Below, piece by piece: positions 35,120-46,671 of a stretch of DNA of 64,000 nt (within the stretch, counting starts at the first letter, position 1; each line of letters opens with the position of its first letter). A model generated the notes under the pieces. That model was not told where the DNA came from and did not search any database. It saw only the letters and a list, made by a program, of their open reading frames with translations. Made by a program: the position numbers and the translations under genes. The stretch is from contig NC_072894.1 in NCBI RefSeq assembly GCF_027943255.1, positions 61,507,601 to 61,571,600 of the forward strand, in the 5' to 3' direction. The stretch comes from Anastrepha obliqua. Lineage: Eukaryota > Arthropoda > Insecta > Diptera > Tephritidae.

Positions 35120-36010
35120 TGATCATTGTTAATCACTGTTAAATGTGAAGATTTATTTTCGTTCACTTTCACGCGCCAGCTCGGAAGCCATTTGGATATT
35201 TCATTTAAGCTGATTTGGAGCTTAGAAGAGGCTTTAGTAGGATCTGCTGCTATCGTCATAATAGCAGTGTCATCGACAAAAGTACCGGCAATAAAACTCC
35301 TTCTAGTTGGCAGACCGTGTGTAAAAATTAGGTGCAGGATTGGACCTATTTTACTGCTCTGTGAGCTTTAATATTTTGGAAATTGGAGACTTCAGTTTCG
35401 TAATTTAAATAGAACAGTCGTTGGTTTAGACACTTTTTAAGGAGGAAATTGACATTTAGGAGTAATTTGTTTTTATTTTTTTACTTTAAAGAGTATACCT
35501 GGGTGTCACACTCGATGGAAAGCTTGTGAAATGTTCAGAAAAACTGCTGCACATATTTGTTTTTGGTCGAGCATTTTTTGTATTTCTTCGACCAGTCTAT
35601 GGACTTGCTCAATTGTCGAATGCTCTTTCGTGAAATCTAACTGATGTTTAAAACTATTTGTTTGTGTTCAAAAACAACCATTAAACGTTTTAGGAAAACA
35701 CAAACTTTTCACAAACTTTTGACAGAACATGTAGAAGGCTGATAAAATGATAAGATTTCACATCAGCGCCTCATTATCCTGGTTTAAGCAACATTTTTAT
35801 TTCTGCCACTTTGCTTCCCACTTGAGCTGGAAGAATATTTCTACATAGTTAAGAAGGCATTAAAGAAAGGAATAATGCAATCATCAAATTTTGAGAGATA
35901 GATTTTTGAGAATTTCAGACATGATGCGGTCAAGCCCTGTTGCCTTGTGATATTTAAGCTCACTTTTAGTAAACTGCTTGATCGGCAACTTCATTTGGCG
36001 GTGTTCGTTT
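35120..36010 (-). pseudogene. Reverse transcriptase of a Jockey-like non-LTR element
   Basis: Read on the minus strand from 36010 downward: KQFTKSELKYHKATGLDRIM (the KA.G.D.I motif), PAQVGSKVAEIKMLLKPG, then in the same frame after two stops SYHFISLLHVLSKVCEKF (SYRPISLL motif). It continues with HQLDFTKEHSTIEQVHRLVE (the GFR..HST motif) and ends with FVDDTAIMTIAADPTK, the polymerase active-site box with Val for the usual Ala, and KWLPSWRVKVNENKSSH. Many stops and frameshifts; endonuclease and C-terminal parts are absent. Confidence 0.85.
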
Positions 36011-36480
36011 AGAAAACAGTGACTGTGTTACCAAAATAAGAATCAAATTCAGTAACGAATGGAGTAAAAATATGAAAATGTTAAATATTATATTATATTA
36101 AATGTATATTAGGTATTTAGCAAAAAGCTCTCTTTTTTCAATTGAAGTTTTCACCCGGGAGCCAAAGTGGTGGGCGGTACTCTGTTGTGGTGCTTATTTT
36201 TTTGTGGACCTTCCACAGGGAGTAATTGGTGAGATGTGTTGAATCTCAATCACATAGAAACTTTTTCATTTCGTTTTCGTCTTTCTCTTCCAACAATATT
36301 TTCATTTATTTTGATAATTTACAATATTAAGCGGCTTGTATCTTCAGGATATCTCGTTTTTTGCCATATTTTTCTTGCCTGATGTTTTTCTTTAAGTTCA
36401 CCTCTTAGCAAAAATAAATGAAAATTTCTTTACAGTTCAGAAACAATACCCAATTAATATATATATATATATTTTGCGTA

Positions 36481-36598
36481 TATTTGTGATGTGTGTCTTG
36501 GTATTGTTCCAGAAATGAAACTACCTACAACTGTGCACTGCCTCTGAACGGCAAACGGATTTTTATGAGAAATACATTTGGGGGTTCTCCATTAAGAG
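36481..36598 (-). repeat. tRNA-derived SINE copy 6, short
   Basis: Minus strand. Body fragment with internal deletion: ACGGCAAACGGATTTTTATG and GTCTTGGTATTGTTCC match the family. An AT microsatellite at 36459-36474 lies on its tail side, as expected. Confidence 0.65.
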
Positions 36599-37324
36599 AT
36601 TTTACAACTACACCTCATAACACAATTCTTAAAGTACGCCCAACGCCGTTTTCAATATCAGCTTTATTCTCTTTTGACTCGCTCTATCCTTTCAATGATT
36701 ACTTGTGTAGCAAACAAAAATATGTTTTTGCCAATTTGAAGCGATTAAAGCTATTTAAGCAAAAAGACTTACTTTACTGAACTAAGCCAATTATCCGGTT
36801 CATGGCACACTTGTCTTCTTTCACCGCCATAAATTAATTTCGCTCATTAATAGAGTCGAGTCGTGTGGTGAGCACAAGGTAAAAAGCACAAACATACGTA
36901 TATACATATGTATGCCAGTAATAACATATGTTCACAACTATGCTGAACTGAAAGTATGTGATAATTGCATTGAAAATGGCAAGAAGCCAGAAATTTATAG
37001 CCAAAAAGTCAAATCCAATTTTAGGAATTAAATCGAATGAATGCGCTGATAATATTCCAGCACACAATTACTTATAAGGAAGAGAAAATGTAAGAAAGAG
37101 CAAGTTTGAGAAATAGTGTTACACGCTTAAGAACTATAGGCACTAATGAAGCGAAGTGGCAGCGTAATATAACAGCAAGAAAACGAGAGCAATTATTGGC
37201 TGACTTTGTGAGTCGCTTCATAAAGCACCCTCTGTTCCAAATAACTGAACTTTTGGGAAATAGAAACAATTAGCATGTACATATGCTTAGTCTTGCCATA
37301 AATTCTGCGACAAATTTCACAATG
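36599..37324. other. Spacer, no supported gene
   Basis: Nothing recognised beyond short CATATG-type tracts near 36900. Confidence 0.4.
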
Positions 37325-37965
37325 CATACAGCGAGAACAAAAAGCCGTTTGAGAAAGATTTCGCAGCAATCCTTTTAGAAGACTAACAATCGTCGAACAG
37401 ATCCACGTCAAGACTAAGAGATGATCTCTACACGAAAGCCTTCCTTCGCTCAACTGGTCATCTTTTGACAGAACGCTTGAAAAAAATTGGACTCGAAAGA
37501 TGCAAGCAGCTTCGTAAAAATGTTCGCTGTTGAAGTGGTTTTTAAGAAGCAAAATGACAAAATCTTTCCTAAAACTTCTAAATGCGCATAAAAGTTGGGT
37601 GGCAAAAGTGGACCAGGAGGATGTCTGAAAGGCGTTGTGAAGCAGTTGAGCAGTACTCTCTTCATTGCACAGAGTTGGATCTTCCAGCAAGATTCGGCTC
37701 AAGCCCATAAGGCAAAAACCACCTATCAGTGGTTTCCGGGTTCATAGCCGCAGAAGTCAGATCTTAATCCATTGGACTACAGTTTGTAGTCAGAATTGAA
37801 GAATATGGCCTGTCGAAGTCCTCACAGAAATTTTGAGAATCCCAAACAATCTTTGATTCGAGCAGCAATGCCAATATCCACGGAATCCGTGCGTGGTGCA
37901 ATAACTGAATAACTTAATCATTTCAAGGCTTGTGTAGAAGGAAGTGGTGACCATTTCGAATGAAA
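37325..37965 (+). pseudogene. maT-like Tc1/mariner transposase remnant
   Basis: Plus strand. RTKSRLRKISQQS resembles the HTH region, then DLYTKAFLRSTGHLLTERLK and KIGLERCKQL match the linker before the first aspartate. After a decayed gap comes WIFQQDSAQAHKAKTT with the second aspartate, and SDLNPLDYSL with the third (PDLNPLDY motif). The end SVRGAITE, a stop, LNHFKACVEGSGDHFE is the normal C terminus. The NPLDY and GxHFE features separate it from the mariners and DD41D elements here. Multiple stops. A 171-codon minus-strand frame over the same region is a shadow. Confidence 0.75.
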
Positions 37966-38049
37966 AGAATTTTGTTTTTATATTTACGTGTTTAAACAAA
38001 ACTAACTTCATTAAAAAAAGTATTATAATTTGTGCCAATTTAAAATTAT

Positions 38050-38760
38050 AGATGACTGGTTTGGTTGTAAGGTTTTGGGAAGGGCTATGTATTACTAAAC
38101 TGGGCAGGGTGCAAGGAACGGCTTGTATTGAGATCATTGAAACAAGTAGAACTTGTCCGAGTGCTGTCTTTAAAGTCGTTTTGCACTTACTTTTCATCGA
38201 CTTTTACTGTATTTCCATCGCTGCTCAAAGTGCAATCAAGTTAAAGGAGGTTGGCCTCTGGAAGAAATCTCACAAGGCATTTTTATGCAGTTAACACGCA
38301 TTTTGCTGATCTTCGTATAGATCTCTCTATCCGCAGTCTTTACAAATAGGCACGACTAGAACGAAGGAAAAATCTGCACCGAAGCTAGTACCTTTGTCTT
38401 CACTGACGGCTTCAAGATGAATTTATCTTTTAAACTACCGAATTGTGCCAGTCAAGGTCAAGGCACTGACGACGCCATGGTGCAGATACAAACTGTCCAA
38501 CTCCTGTAAGAAGGAGGTAAAATCTGCTGGGTAAGCAGGAAACATTTCCTTGATCTGGGTTCCAGGACATAGGAACATAAAGAGAAATGAAATTGCTGAT
38601 GAGCTTTTCAGGAAGGGGTAGACTGAATTGGTTTCAGAGGTCCAGTACCCAGCACAGAACAGGCGGAGCTCCATTCCTTTGTGTGCAATTTTGAAAACCA
38701 TACCCAGTACAATAGACGCAGGACACAGATAGTTGTGGGGACTCCTCGCCATTCAATTGC
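38050..38760 (+). pseudogene. R1/LOA-like retrotransposon: RT thumb and RNase H
   Basis: Plus strand. TKLGRVQGTACIEIIETSRT then CPSAVFKVVLHLLFIDFYCI and AAQSAIKLKEVGLW match the thumb region after the RT domain (KVQR.A...I.GA.RTCPTAAL). RNase H follows: TFVFTDGFKMN with the first aspartate, and NISLIWVPGHRNIKRNEIAD, then ELFRKG, with the final H..N..AD. The middle is decayed. A GTACAATGGACTTAAT block at about 39147, like the one at 6070, may mark the element's 3' end. Confidence 0.8.
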
Positions 38761-39372
38761 TAACCTTGATTGGTTTCATCCACAAAAGCAATTTCTGAAA
38801 TTTACTCGTGTATAGTTAGAAAATCGCAAATCGGATGAATACGGAAATTGAACAAAAAATAATTTCCCGTTTCATCAGAAATTTCCTCATAACTCTTTAC
38901 CGATGAGAAGAAACATATTCGGAGCATGTAGACCTAAAAACATCTTAGCTACCTATAACTGCATTTATATGATTTTTACAGATGGCTTCTTATTATTTTA
39001 AATTAAATTAATTGTTTGCTGTGGATAATCCATTTGTACCCGACTGGATGATTCACCGAAAATACGAGGCAATTTCTTTATAACGCCGTCTTAGTATTTC
39101 ACACACATCATAATATATTATCTAATTTAACTTATATATTTGTTATGGCGTACAATGGACTTAATTGAGATCGTATAAAAAGATGTTTGCGCACCGATGA
39201 GAACTAACTCTTACTCCTAGCCCAAACACTTGTACGTTTACAAATGACTACTCCAAATACAGTCACACTTTATGAAGTACCACTTACGGTTTTTTGGACA
39301 GGCAAAACACCTACCTGAAGCCTTTTGAAATCAGAACATTTATTTAGATAAAAGGCAAAGTAAATCGCAGAC

Positions 39373-40115
39373 TTGACTCTCACTCACAATCGTCCCTTTT
39401 TGTTGGATATCCTAACAAATTCGTGGTCACCCGACACGCGACGAATAGTTATCAGTCGCAATAGAAAATTGTGCAGTGAAATGTTTTGCGGTAGTAGAAG
39501 CGACCCGGTTGAACCATTTGAGCAACAAGTAATTGAATTTATTGTGCGACTAAACGACGATTCATTTATGTCCGTAGGGGACAGTAGTAAAACAAGAAAC
39601 ATGAAAGTGAAAAGCGAACAACCTAGTAGGTAGAGGCTACAATTGGATAGAATAGGGTTGCCATGAAGCTGCAGATTGATTGCGCGCAATCAAAGATGAG
39701 TTCTTCTTTCAATTATCGAACAACAAAGGGACATTCTTGAGAGCCTTTCTGTTAGAAAAACCATTGGATGCGGTTTTGTTTTTTATATAAAGGAAGCATG
39801 TAAAAAGAAGACGAGTCTTGTTACGAAAAGCTGTTCCCAACGTTCAGAGAAGGATTTCACCAATACGTATTCTTCAGTTATGCGTCTTGCATCGGTCAAA
39901 CTAATTACAGCACTGTCAGCAGAAATCGGTTTAAGAATACAAAAGATGTTTTTATAGTGCATTTGAATGGTCGTTCTCATGAAGATGCCTATGCGGAAGT
40001 ACACGAATATCTTGATGTGGTGCTAAAGAAGGTAGCACTAAAGGAGTCTGGATCAATAGAAGGTTCGTAAACAAAGCTCATCCAGTGCAAGGCCCAGACA
40101 TTACAAACGCAACAG
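39373..40115 (+). pseudogene. Copia-type LTR retrotransposon pol remnant
   Basis: Plus strand. A first open block of 86 codons has SPDTRRIVISRNRKLCSEMF, the region after Copia integrase. It is followed by NNKGTFLRAFLLEKPLDA-like sequence, then GCGFVFYIKEACKKKTSLVT, then CSQRSEKDFTNTYSSVMRLA and SVKLITALSAEIGLRIQKMF, matching the start of Copia reverse transcriptase. The frame then breaks; HLNGRSHEDAYAEVHEYL continues in another frame. The active-site YADD part, integrase core and LTRs are not seen. Confidence 0.8.
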
Positions 40116-42714
40116 GAAGGATGTAATAATTAGAGATTTTATTCATAAAAATTTTGGTTTTTTTTCTTAATAGAGGGTATATTTAATTTGCAGCATTGGT
40201 AGTATTCGGAAGTTTTCAGAATGAATGAAACTAGTGATGAAGTGTTTATAACAGGTACGCCCGCTTGCCACCTCAAGAGCTGCAGTGCGATATTTTGAAA
40301 TATGAATCACATTAACAACACATCTGGGGTAGGTGGCAGTTTAGCGCTAACTTGTTCATAATATTAAGCCATCAAAAGACGGTAGCTAATATATGTATAA
40401 ACCGTCTATTAAAAGGGCGAATCAAGAGTAGAATACAAATGTGGCGAAATAGTTGACAAATTAGCCGTCAGTTACATTGTTTTGCTAACGAGCTACAGAG
40501 TCAAGATAAAAAAGAATTTCAGAGTGAAAAGAAAAGAAATAACTCGGCGCAAATAATTTACCAAAGTTAACGAAATATAAACACAAATTAGCACGAAGCA
40601 AAAGTTTGACCAAATTTTTTTTTTTTGTTTTTTTGGTTTTGTTGTTTTTGTTGGTATTTTGACCACACAAACATGCGCAACACCAAAACCACTTCATTTG
40701 TTGTGCCAGCTAGCTGGCAATTAAAGAGAAAGAGTAGTAATTACAATTTAGTTAATTTTCTTTGCCCAGGTTCTGCACTTTACTGCTGGCACTGTGTTTT
40801 TTATAGGTTTTTTTTCCTTTTTCCATTTTTCAACACTTTAGTTGTTGCGCCACAAAGCGTTTTCTACGTTTTAAAAACATTCACATTTCACTTATTATGG
40901 GATCGATCCTAGTTTTGGTTTCACTTTCACCCTTAGAAATTGCAAATTAATAGTGACAGCTATTGCAACTCTTGCCCTTGTAGTGGCATCAAGTATACGC
41001 CCCGTTGAACTCATTTGCCTCCAATTAATGCTAGACCGCTAGCCATTAGCCACTTTGAATGCCAATTACCAGCAACGCGAAGAAAATTTCTAATTTTTCT
41101 TGAAAAAAAAAACGTGATTTATGTCGCCCAAGAATGCGTGCCATGCTTCCGCCTTTTAGCACGTTCAACGTTCACGCCAGAAAACCAGTGGTGGATTAGA
41201 AGCCGATTAATATGCCCAAACATACAAGCGTAATAAAGCTAATTACAACTAATCGTAAATATACGCTCAACTGTAGCGAGGAGTTTAATTGTAATAGTAT
41301 TTACTTGGTAGCAACAAGCAGGGGCTTCGTTCATGGCTACTTTATAGCATATCGCTTATTTTGTACTCTTTCTTTTGTTGCTGCTTGTGTTAGTCACAAA
41401 CAATAATGCGCATAATTACCACTTATTTTCGGAGGCTAAACTGGATCGGGCAGCCACATCCAAACCTTCGGCCTCCACGCTGTTTTTACAATGCGAGTGG
41501 GAAATTATAACGCTTTATTTTATTTGTAATAATTGTAATGCCTTGTTTTACAATATTTCCCACTTCACACACTGCCACAAATTCTATAACACATAAAGTC
41601 ATCACGTATTGCATATTTGGCCTTACCCTAAATTAAGAGTACCAAAATATTATAACTTTTGTGAGCATATTTTTTCCGGCTACAATTTCGCCTTTTTTAT
41701 GACTGTTCCCTTTTTGTTGTTATCGCACAAGAGCCAAAATTAGCCACCGTATTGTTGTTTCTGTTATTGGTTGACCAAAAACCTTCCACATACCAACTGT
41801 TCGGTTTACTACGTAACATTGCGCCAAGTGTCCAGTGGTGCTGGTGGTGGTATTGGTGAGTGGCATACCGTTTAACCACTTTGTGCTACAAACGTGGGTA
41901 ATTAAAATGCGCGCCTTCTGCCGCGTGCGCTCATTTGTCACTGAAGCGTGCCGACAACGTGGGTGCTTTGAAATTATGCGGACTGCAATATTAAAATATT
42001 TTAAAGGTGCTCACGTATGTATATATGTATGTAACGACATTGCTTATGATTTATTTAATCCAATAATATAGAGAATAAATACCTGACTGGGCTCTAGGTC
42101 AGGCTAATTTTGCAATTCCTTTAAAAGCGAGTAATCTGAAGCAGTCCCCGAAAGTTAAGCGATTTTTTAGTAGCTTGAAAACAAAGATTCATACCGACTC
42201 AAAGCACGACGAAGGTAGGTGGGCTCGACAGACGCCCAAAACTGTATGGTGTCTAAATTTATGTTTCTATCAAGGCACATAAGTGAAAGGGGTCGAGGGT
42301 AAGCTTCACTCTCGGTCAAAGAGTCCCCCACGAGATGATCCAAGTGTATTGAGCAGTGTCATGAATATTTCTGAAAATTGGTTTACTTATGAAACTAAAT
42401 ATATAGAAAAGTAAACTTAAAATATTTTTAAAGAAATTTAATAATTTTAAAAGTTATTCAACCTTGATAGTTTTGGTATAGTTTTTTAAATTAAATACCT
42501 GCGGTGATTTTTAAAATCTTTATAATTTTTTTCTCTGTTTCAATTTTGTAGGATCAAATGTACGTTAAAAACAAATTTTTCTTTGGGAGCAAAATCTCTT
42601 TTTTTCCAAAAATTGTGGGGAAAAAATTAGTTTGAAATTTTTAAAAACAGACGGCAAAAACAGTGGACAAAATTCTGCTACCAATTACCCGGTGACGTGG
42701 CAGCCAAAGTTACT
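40116..42714. other. Spacer, no supported gene
   Basis: Several open frames of 60-95 codons without domains. Nothing recognised on either strand. Confidence 0.4.
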
Positions 42715-42960
42715 CGCTCAATTTCGTTTTTCACCATAGCCTAAGACCAACTTGGTAATCTGTCACCATTCTCTTCTTAATTACGCGATTTTAGACGAGT
42801 TTAGCAAAGCGCCAGTCGTTTCTTTCGCGTGCTAAACGACGCCAGTTGGACACACCAAGAGAAGTCATGTCCACCTGATCTTTCCAACGCAAAAAAGGCC
42901 TTCCTCTTCCTCTGCTAACACCAGCTGGTACCGCATCGAATACTTTCATTACTCGCAGAC
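42715..42960 (-). pseudogene. RTE-like retrotransposon ORF2 C-terminus
   Basis: The minus strand reads LRVMKVFDAVPAGVSRGRGR, then PFLRWKDQVDMTSLGVSNWR and RLARERNDWR, ending at a stop. The block GRGRPxLRWKDQV...LGVxNWRxLARxRxxWR is the conserved tail of RTE-like ORF2 proteins. Only this end remains. Confidence 0.75.
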
Positions 42961-44277
42961 TAATATCTAAAAATGTGGGAAGAAGTTAAAGAGCTGCAGT
43001 TTAACAGATAATGAACCGAACAGATACTACGAGAACATATGCAAAAGAAACGAAACAAAAAAACAAAAAAAACTATTGGGCCACTGTTCACGCTGCTCGA
43101 CAAACAACACAGATGGGAAACTTTCACTTTCGTGAAACCTAGATATATCAGTGTAATCCAGAGTGCAAGCAAGTTGGCAGAAAGTAATTCAAAGTGAAGA
43201 ATTACGATTTTGTGAGATATTAAAAGAATTTTATTTATTGACTTTCGGCTTAACCGGACTTCAATTAATGGCCGATATTATGAAACGCACAATTTGCTGT
43301 TCACACCGCACTTTACTGCTTAGACGTAGATTTCGGTTATTTGTTCTAATTTCGAACCTAAATAAGTAAAGATTTTGATAAAGACTTACGAGGGCGAGGA
43401 ACATTTTTGGACGGCAATGTGATGAAAAGCATTTTTAAGATAAACCTATAGAATAGTTTTTCAGTTACACTGACGTAATTTATTTGCGATGTGCAAAAAT
43501 TACACATTTTTCACATAGATAATAAGTGGAATACAAACTATTCAACTATAATTTTCAGTCGCGCCTCGTACTTACGTACGTGTATATGTATAGGAAAGTA
43601 CAAAAACATACCCACAGGTACGCCACTTTAACTCAATTGGCATATTGGACATTTTCCAAATACGTAATAACATTTCGTCAACCACTCCATTAGGAGCATG
43701 TCCTGATTTATCCGTGGGGATAAAAGTAAAGCATAAACAAGCTTACATACATACATACTGGTGTGTGTTTATCAAGGGAAACGCAATTGCCAAGTAATTT
43801 CATTGAGTGCCATGATGCAAAGTAGCACTTCAAATGACAATTGTACGCTTGGGTAAATCGTGACCGAAATTATCCATAAAAATGTTACACAAAAAACAAA
43901 TAAATCGTTAGGAAGAAACATTTTCAGGGAAAAATATTAAACATTATATACAACAATTTTATTAGGTAAAATTCAAATCACTAACGACGCTTATTTTAAA
44001 ATAAATATGCTTGTGCCAAGTAATGATGTGCTAAATTCGGACCGGACGCAAGTTGAAAAAACCATGCAAAATTAAGTTGAATTTTATCTGGGACTGCGGG
44101 TTTTTAAAAACAAAAAAACTTATAAGTTACTAAAACTATAGCTGGCAATAAGTGAAGGAAATTAATCTCAACACATAAAAAGTGGGCGTGGTGTTTATCC
44201 CATCTAACTAATATGCGCGTCCATCTATGTCGTATCAGGTGGGGAGCAATACGCATACAAAATTGAAGTGAGTTTTA
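42961..44277. other. Spacer, no supported gene
   Basis: Nothing recognised. Ends at the left TTAA of the next element. Confidence 0.4.
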
Positions 44278-44394
44278 TTAAGGGGTAACACCACTGTACA
44301 CGCGTAAAATAAACACGATTTTTAAAGAATTTTTTTGTATAGAAGGAAAGGGAAAACAATCACTCTGATTTGGGAAGTTATTACTTATATAATA

Positions 44395-45674
44395 GGACTA
44401 TGAATAAGTTCGTGCGGTTTTACAACAGATGGCGTAACTTGATTATTATTCCATCGATCCACATTTCCAAACATTCATTGGAGAGCTACTGTCGTAAGGC
44501 ACAAACGTCAGTATAAGTTTTTTATTTGAAGCGTAAACAACAATATTTTTACCACACTTGAAAATGTCGAATTTCGCGCCAAATAATGTGTTTTTGCGGG
44601 GAATTCTTCTTCATTATTTTAATATGAAGAAAAAAGCAGCCGAAAGTCATCGTATCTTGGTGGAAGTTTATGGTGAGCATGCTCTAGCTGAGCGAACGTG
44701 CCAGAAGTGGTTTGCACGCTTTAAAAGTGGTGATTTTGGCTTGGAAGACGAAGAACGCGAGGGTGCGCCGCCAAAGTTCATGGATACCGAATTGGAGGAA
44801 TTGCTCGATCAAGATCCGGCTCAAACGCAAGAAGAGGTTGCAAAAACTTTGGGAGTTGATCAATCAACCATTTCCAAACGTTTAAAAGCCATGGGAATGA
44901 TCCGAAAGGTAGGCCATTGGGTGCCGTATGAATTGAAGCCAAGAGACGTTGAACGCCGTTTTATGGCATGCGAACAACTGCTTCAACGGCACAACAGAAA
45001 GGGTTTTTTGCATCGAATTGTGACTGGCGATGAAAAGTGGGTCCATTACGACAATCCAAAACGTCGGGCAACGTATGGATACCCTGGCCATGCTTCAACA
45101 TCGACGTCGGCGCAGAATATTCATGGCCTGAAGGTTATGCTGTGTATCTGGTGGGACCAGCTGGGTGTTGTGTATTATGAGCTACTGAAACCGAATGAAA
45201 CGATTACGGGGGATGTCTACCGACGACAATTGATGCGTTTGAGCCGAGCACTGCGAGAAAAACGGCCGCAATACGCCGATAGACACGACAAAGTTATTTT
45301 GCAACATGACAATGCTCGGCCACATGTTGCACAAGTGGTCAAAACATACTTAGAAACGCTCAAATGGGATGTCCTACCCCACCCGCCGTATAGTCCAGAC
45401 CTTGCGCCATCCGATTACTATCTCTTCCGATCGATGCAACATGGCCTGGCTGACCAGCACTTCCGTAATTACGATGAAGTCAAAAAATGGATCGATTCGT
45501 GGATTGCGGCAAAACCGACCGAATTTTTCACAAAGGGAATCCGTGAATTGCCAGAAAGATGGGAAAAAGTAGTAGTAAGCGATGGACAATACTTTGAATA
45601 TTAAATTTGTAACCATTTTACGTCAATAAAGTTTCAAATTTCGAAAAAAAACCGCACGAACTTATTCATAGTCC
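44395..45674 (+). mobile_element. mariner element, copy 3 (best preserved)
   Basis: A 1280-bp element with TA on both sides (44393-44394 and 45675-45676). Its inverted repeats are identical over 27 bp, starting GGACTATGAATAAGTTCGTG. Nested inside TTAA element B, so it arrived later. The gene is intact. The best candidate in the window for a self-mobile element. Confidence 0.97.
44558..45604 (+). CDS. mariner transposase (D,D34D), intact, copy 3
   Basis: A 348-codon uninterrupted frame with all mariner hallmarks: HTH region, WVPYEL at 121-126, D158, D251 and D286 with 34 residues between the last two, and the C-terminal RWEKVVVSDG block. Compared with copies 1 and 2 the only protein change unique to this copy is V7A. 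With the perfect ends of its element it could encode an active cut-and-paste enzyme. Activity is not shown by the sequence. AATAAA follows the stop within the element. Confidence 0.97.
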   Translation: MKMSNFAPNNVFLRGILLHYFNMKKKAAESHRILVEVYGEHALAERTCQKWFARFKSGDFGLEDEEREGAPPKFMDTELEELLDQDPAQTQEEVAKTLGVDQSTISKRLKAMGMIRKVGHWVPYELKPRDVERRFMACEQLLQRHNRKGFLHRIVTGDEKWVHYDNPKRRATYGYPGHASTSTSAQNIHGLKVMLCIWWDQLGVVYYELLKPNETITGDVYRRQLMRLSRALREKRPQYADRHDKVILQHDNARPHVAQVVKTYLETLKWDVLPHPPYSPDLAPSDYYLFRSMQHGLADQHFRNYDEVKKWIDSWIAAKPTEFFTKGIRELPERWEKVVVSDGQYFEY

Positions 45675-46426
45675 TATTACTAAAATACAAAACTACAAAG
45701 TTTGATCGAAAAATTTTACAAAATGGCGGCATAGTCTCCTATTTTTGTAATGTGGTTTCTCTTGAAAGAGCTCCGCGGCACGCAGCACAGAGGGTGCAAA
45801 TTTTAATCTGGAGCAAAGAAACATTTTTTTTCTTAATCTAGATAAGAATAGCTAGAGAAACACGTAGGGGATTTAAAAAATATTTATTTTTGTGGAATTA
45901 GCAAGCATTTGAAGGAAAAAACTCTATTTTGGACTAAAAAAACGGCACTTAAATAATTATAACAATCGTTTAAATTAATCTATCGAAAATCCCCTACGCT
46001 CTTCTCTTAAGAAGGTTATTATACAGACGTAGTGAAAAACCTGATTAAAAATATTTAAAATTGTTTGAGTTATGCTGCGTGCCAATTTCAGAAAACGTGT
46101 TTTGAGAAAAACGCGTTTAAAGTTTGGAAATTTGGAGAAGTCGTTAGGTAGCAGTCACTAACGCTTGGTTAAAAGCTCAAAATATTTATGAAATAAACTT
46201 CGGTAACGTACAAAACTTTTTGTTCCCTATTTTAAAAGGTTTAAAGAATTTTTTAAGCTTATAAAAAAAAAAATCAATTTTTTGAAATTTCTACAGTGGT
46301 GTTATCCCTTAATACATTCTCGAGATGCATGCGTACACAAAAGTGGGCGTGGCATCGCGTACTTCCCAAAAAAAAAAGGTCGCTATAATTATTTGTTGGA
46401 CTCATCATTTGCTCAATTTTCTAACC

Positions 46427-46671
46427 AGTCGCCGTAGCCGAATGGGTTGATGCGCGACTATCATTCGGAAGTGGGTAGGCTCAAATTTCTGCTCATCAAT
46501 CAATGGCATACCTCTTCTGAGTGTATTTCTACCATGAAAAATATGCACATAAAAAATATTTGCCGTTGGATGTCGGATTAAAGCTGTTGGTCTCTTGTGG
46601 AAAAACATTAAGATGCATACCACACATAGGGAGACGACCACGGCCAAGCACCCAAAAAGTGTTTAAGCGCC
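46427..46671 (+). repeat. tRNA-derived SINE copy 7, head to tail
   Basis: Plus strand. Starts with GTCGCCGTAGCCGAATGGGT (A box intact). The B-box region is degenerate and part of the body is missing. Continues through GTGTATTTCTACCATGAAAA and CCACACATAGGGAGACGACC to the tail CACCCAAAAAGTGTTTAAGC, a weakened hairpin. Confidence 0.8.

Larger units (their letters stand above)
44282..46308. mobile_element. TTAA-flanked terminal-inverted-repeat element B
   Basis: Flanked by TTAA at 44278-44281 and 46309-46312. The ends are inverted repeats: GGGGTAACACCACTGTA on the left and, read inward from the right, GGGATAACACCACTGTA (one mismatch in 17). Mariner copy 3 is inserted in its left part; without it the element is about 745 bp, close to the 658 bp of the TTAA element at 28041-28698. 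No transposase. Contains GAGAAAAACGCGTTT near 46110, whose reverse complement core is in element A. Confidence 0.8.

Noticed and set aside
37193..37708. 171-codon minus-strand frame, the longest unexplained one
   Set aside because: The opposite strand carries maT-like transposase motifs in order; composition of the antisense frame is not protein-like.
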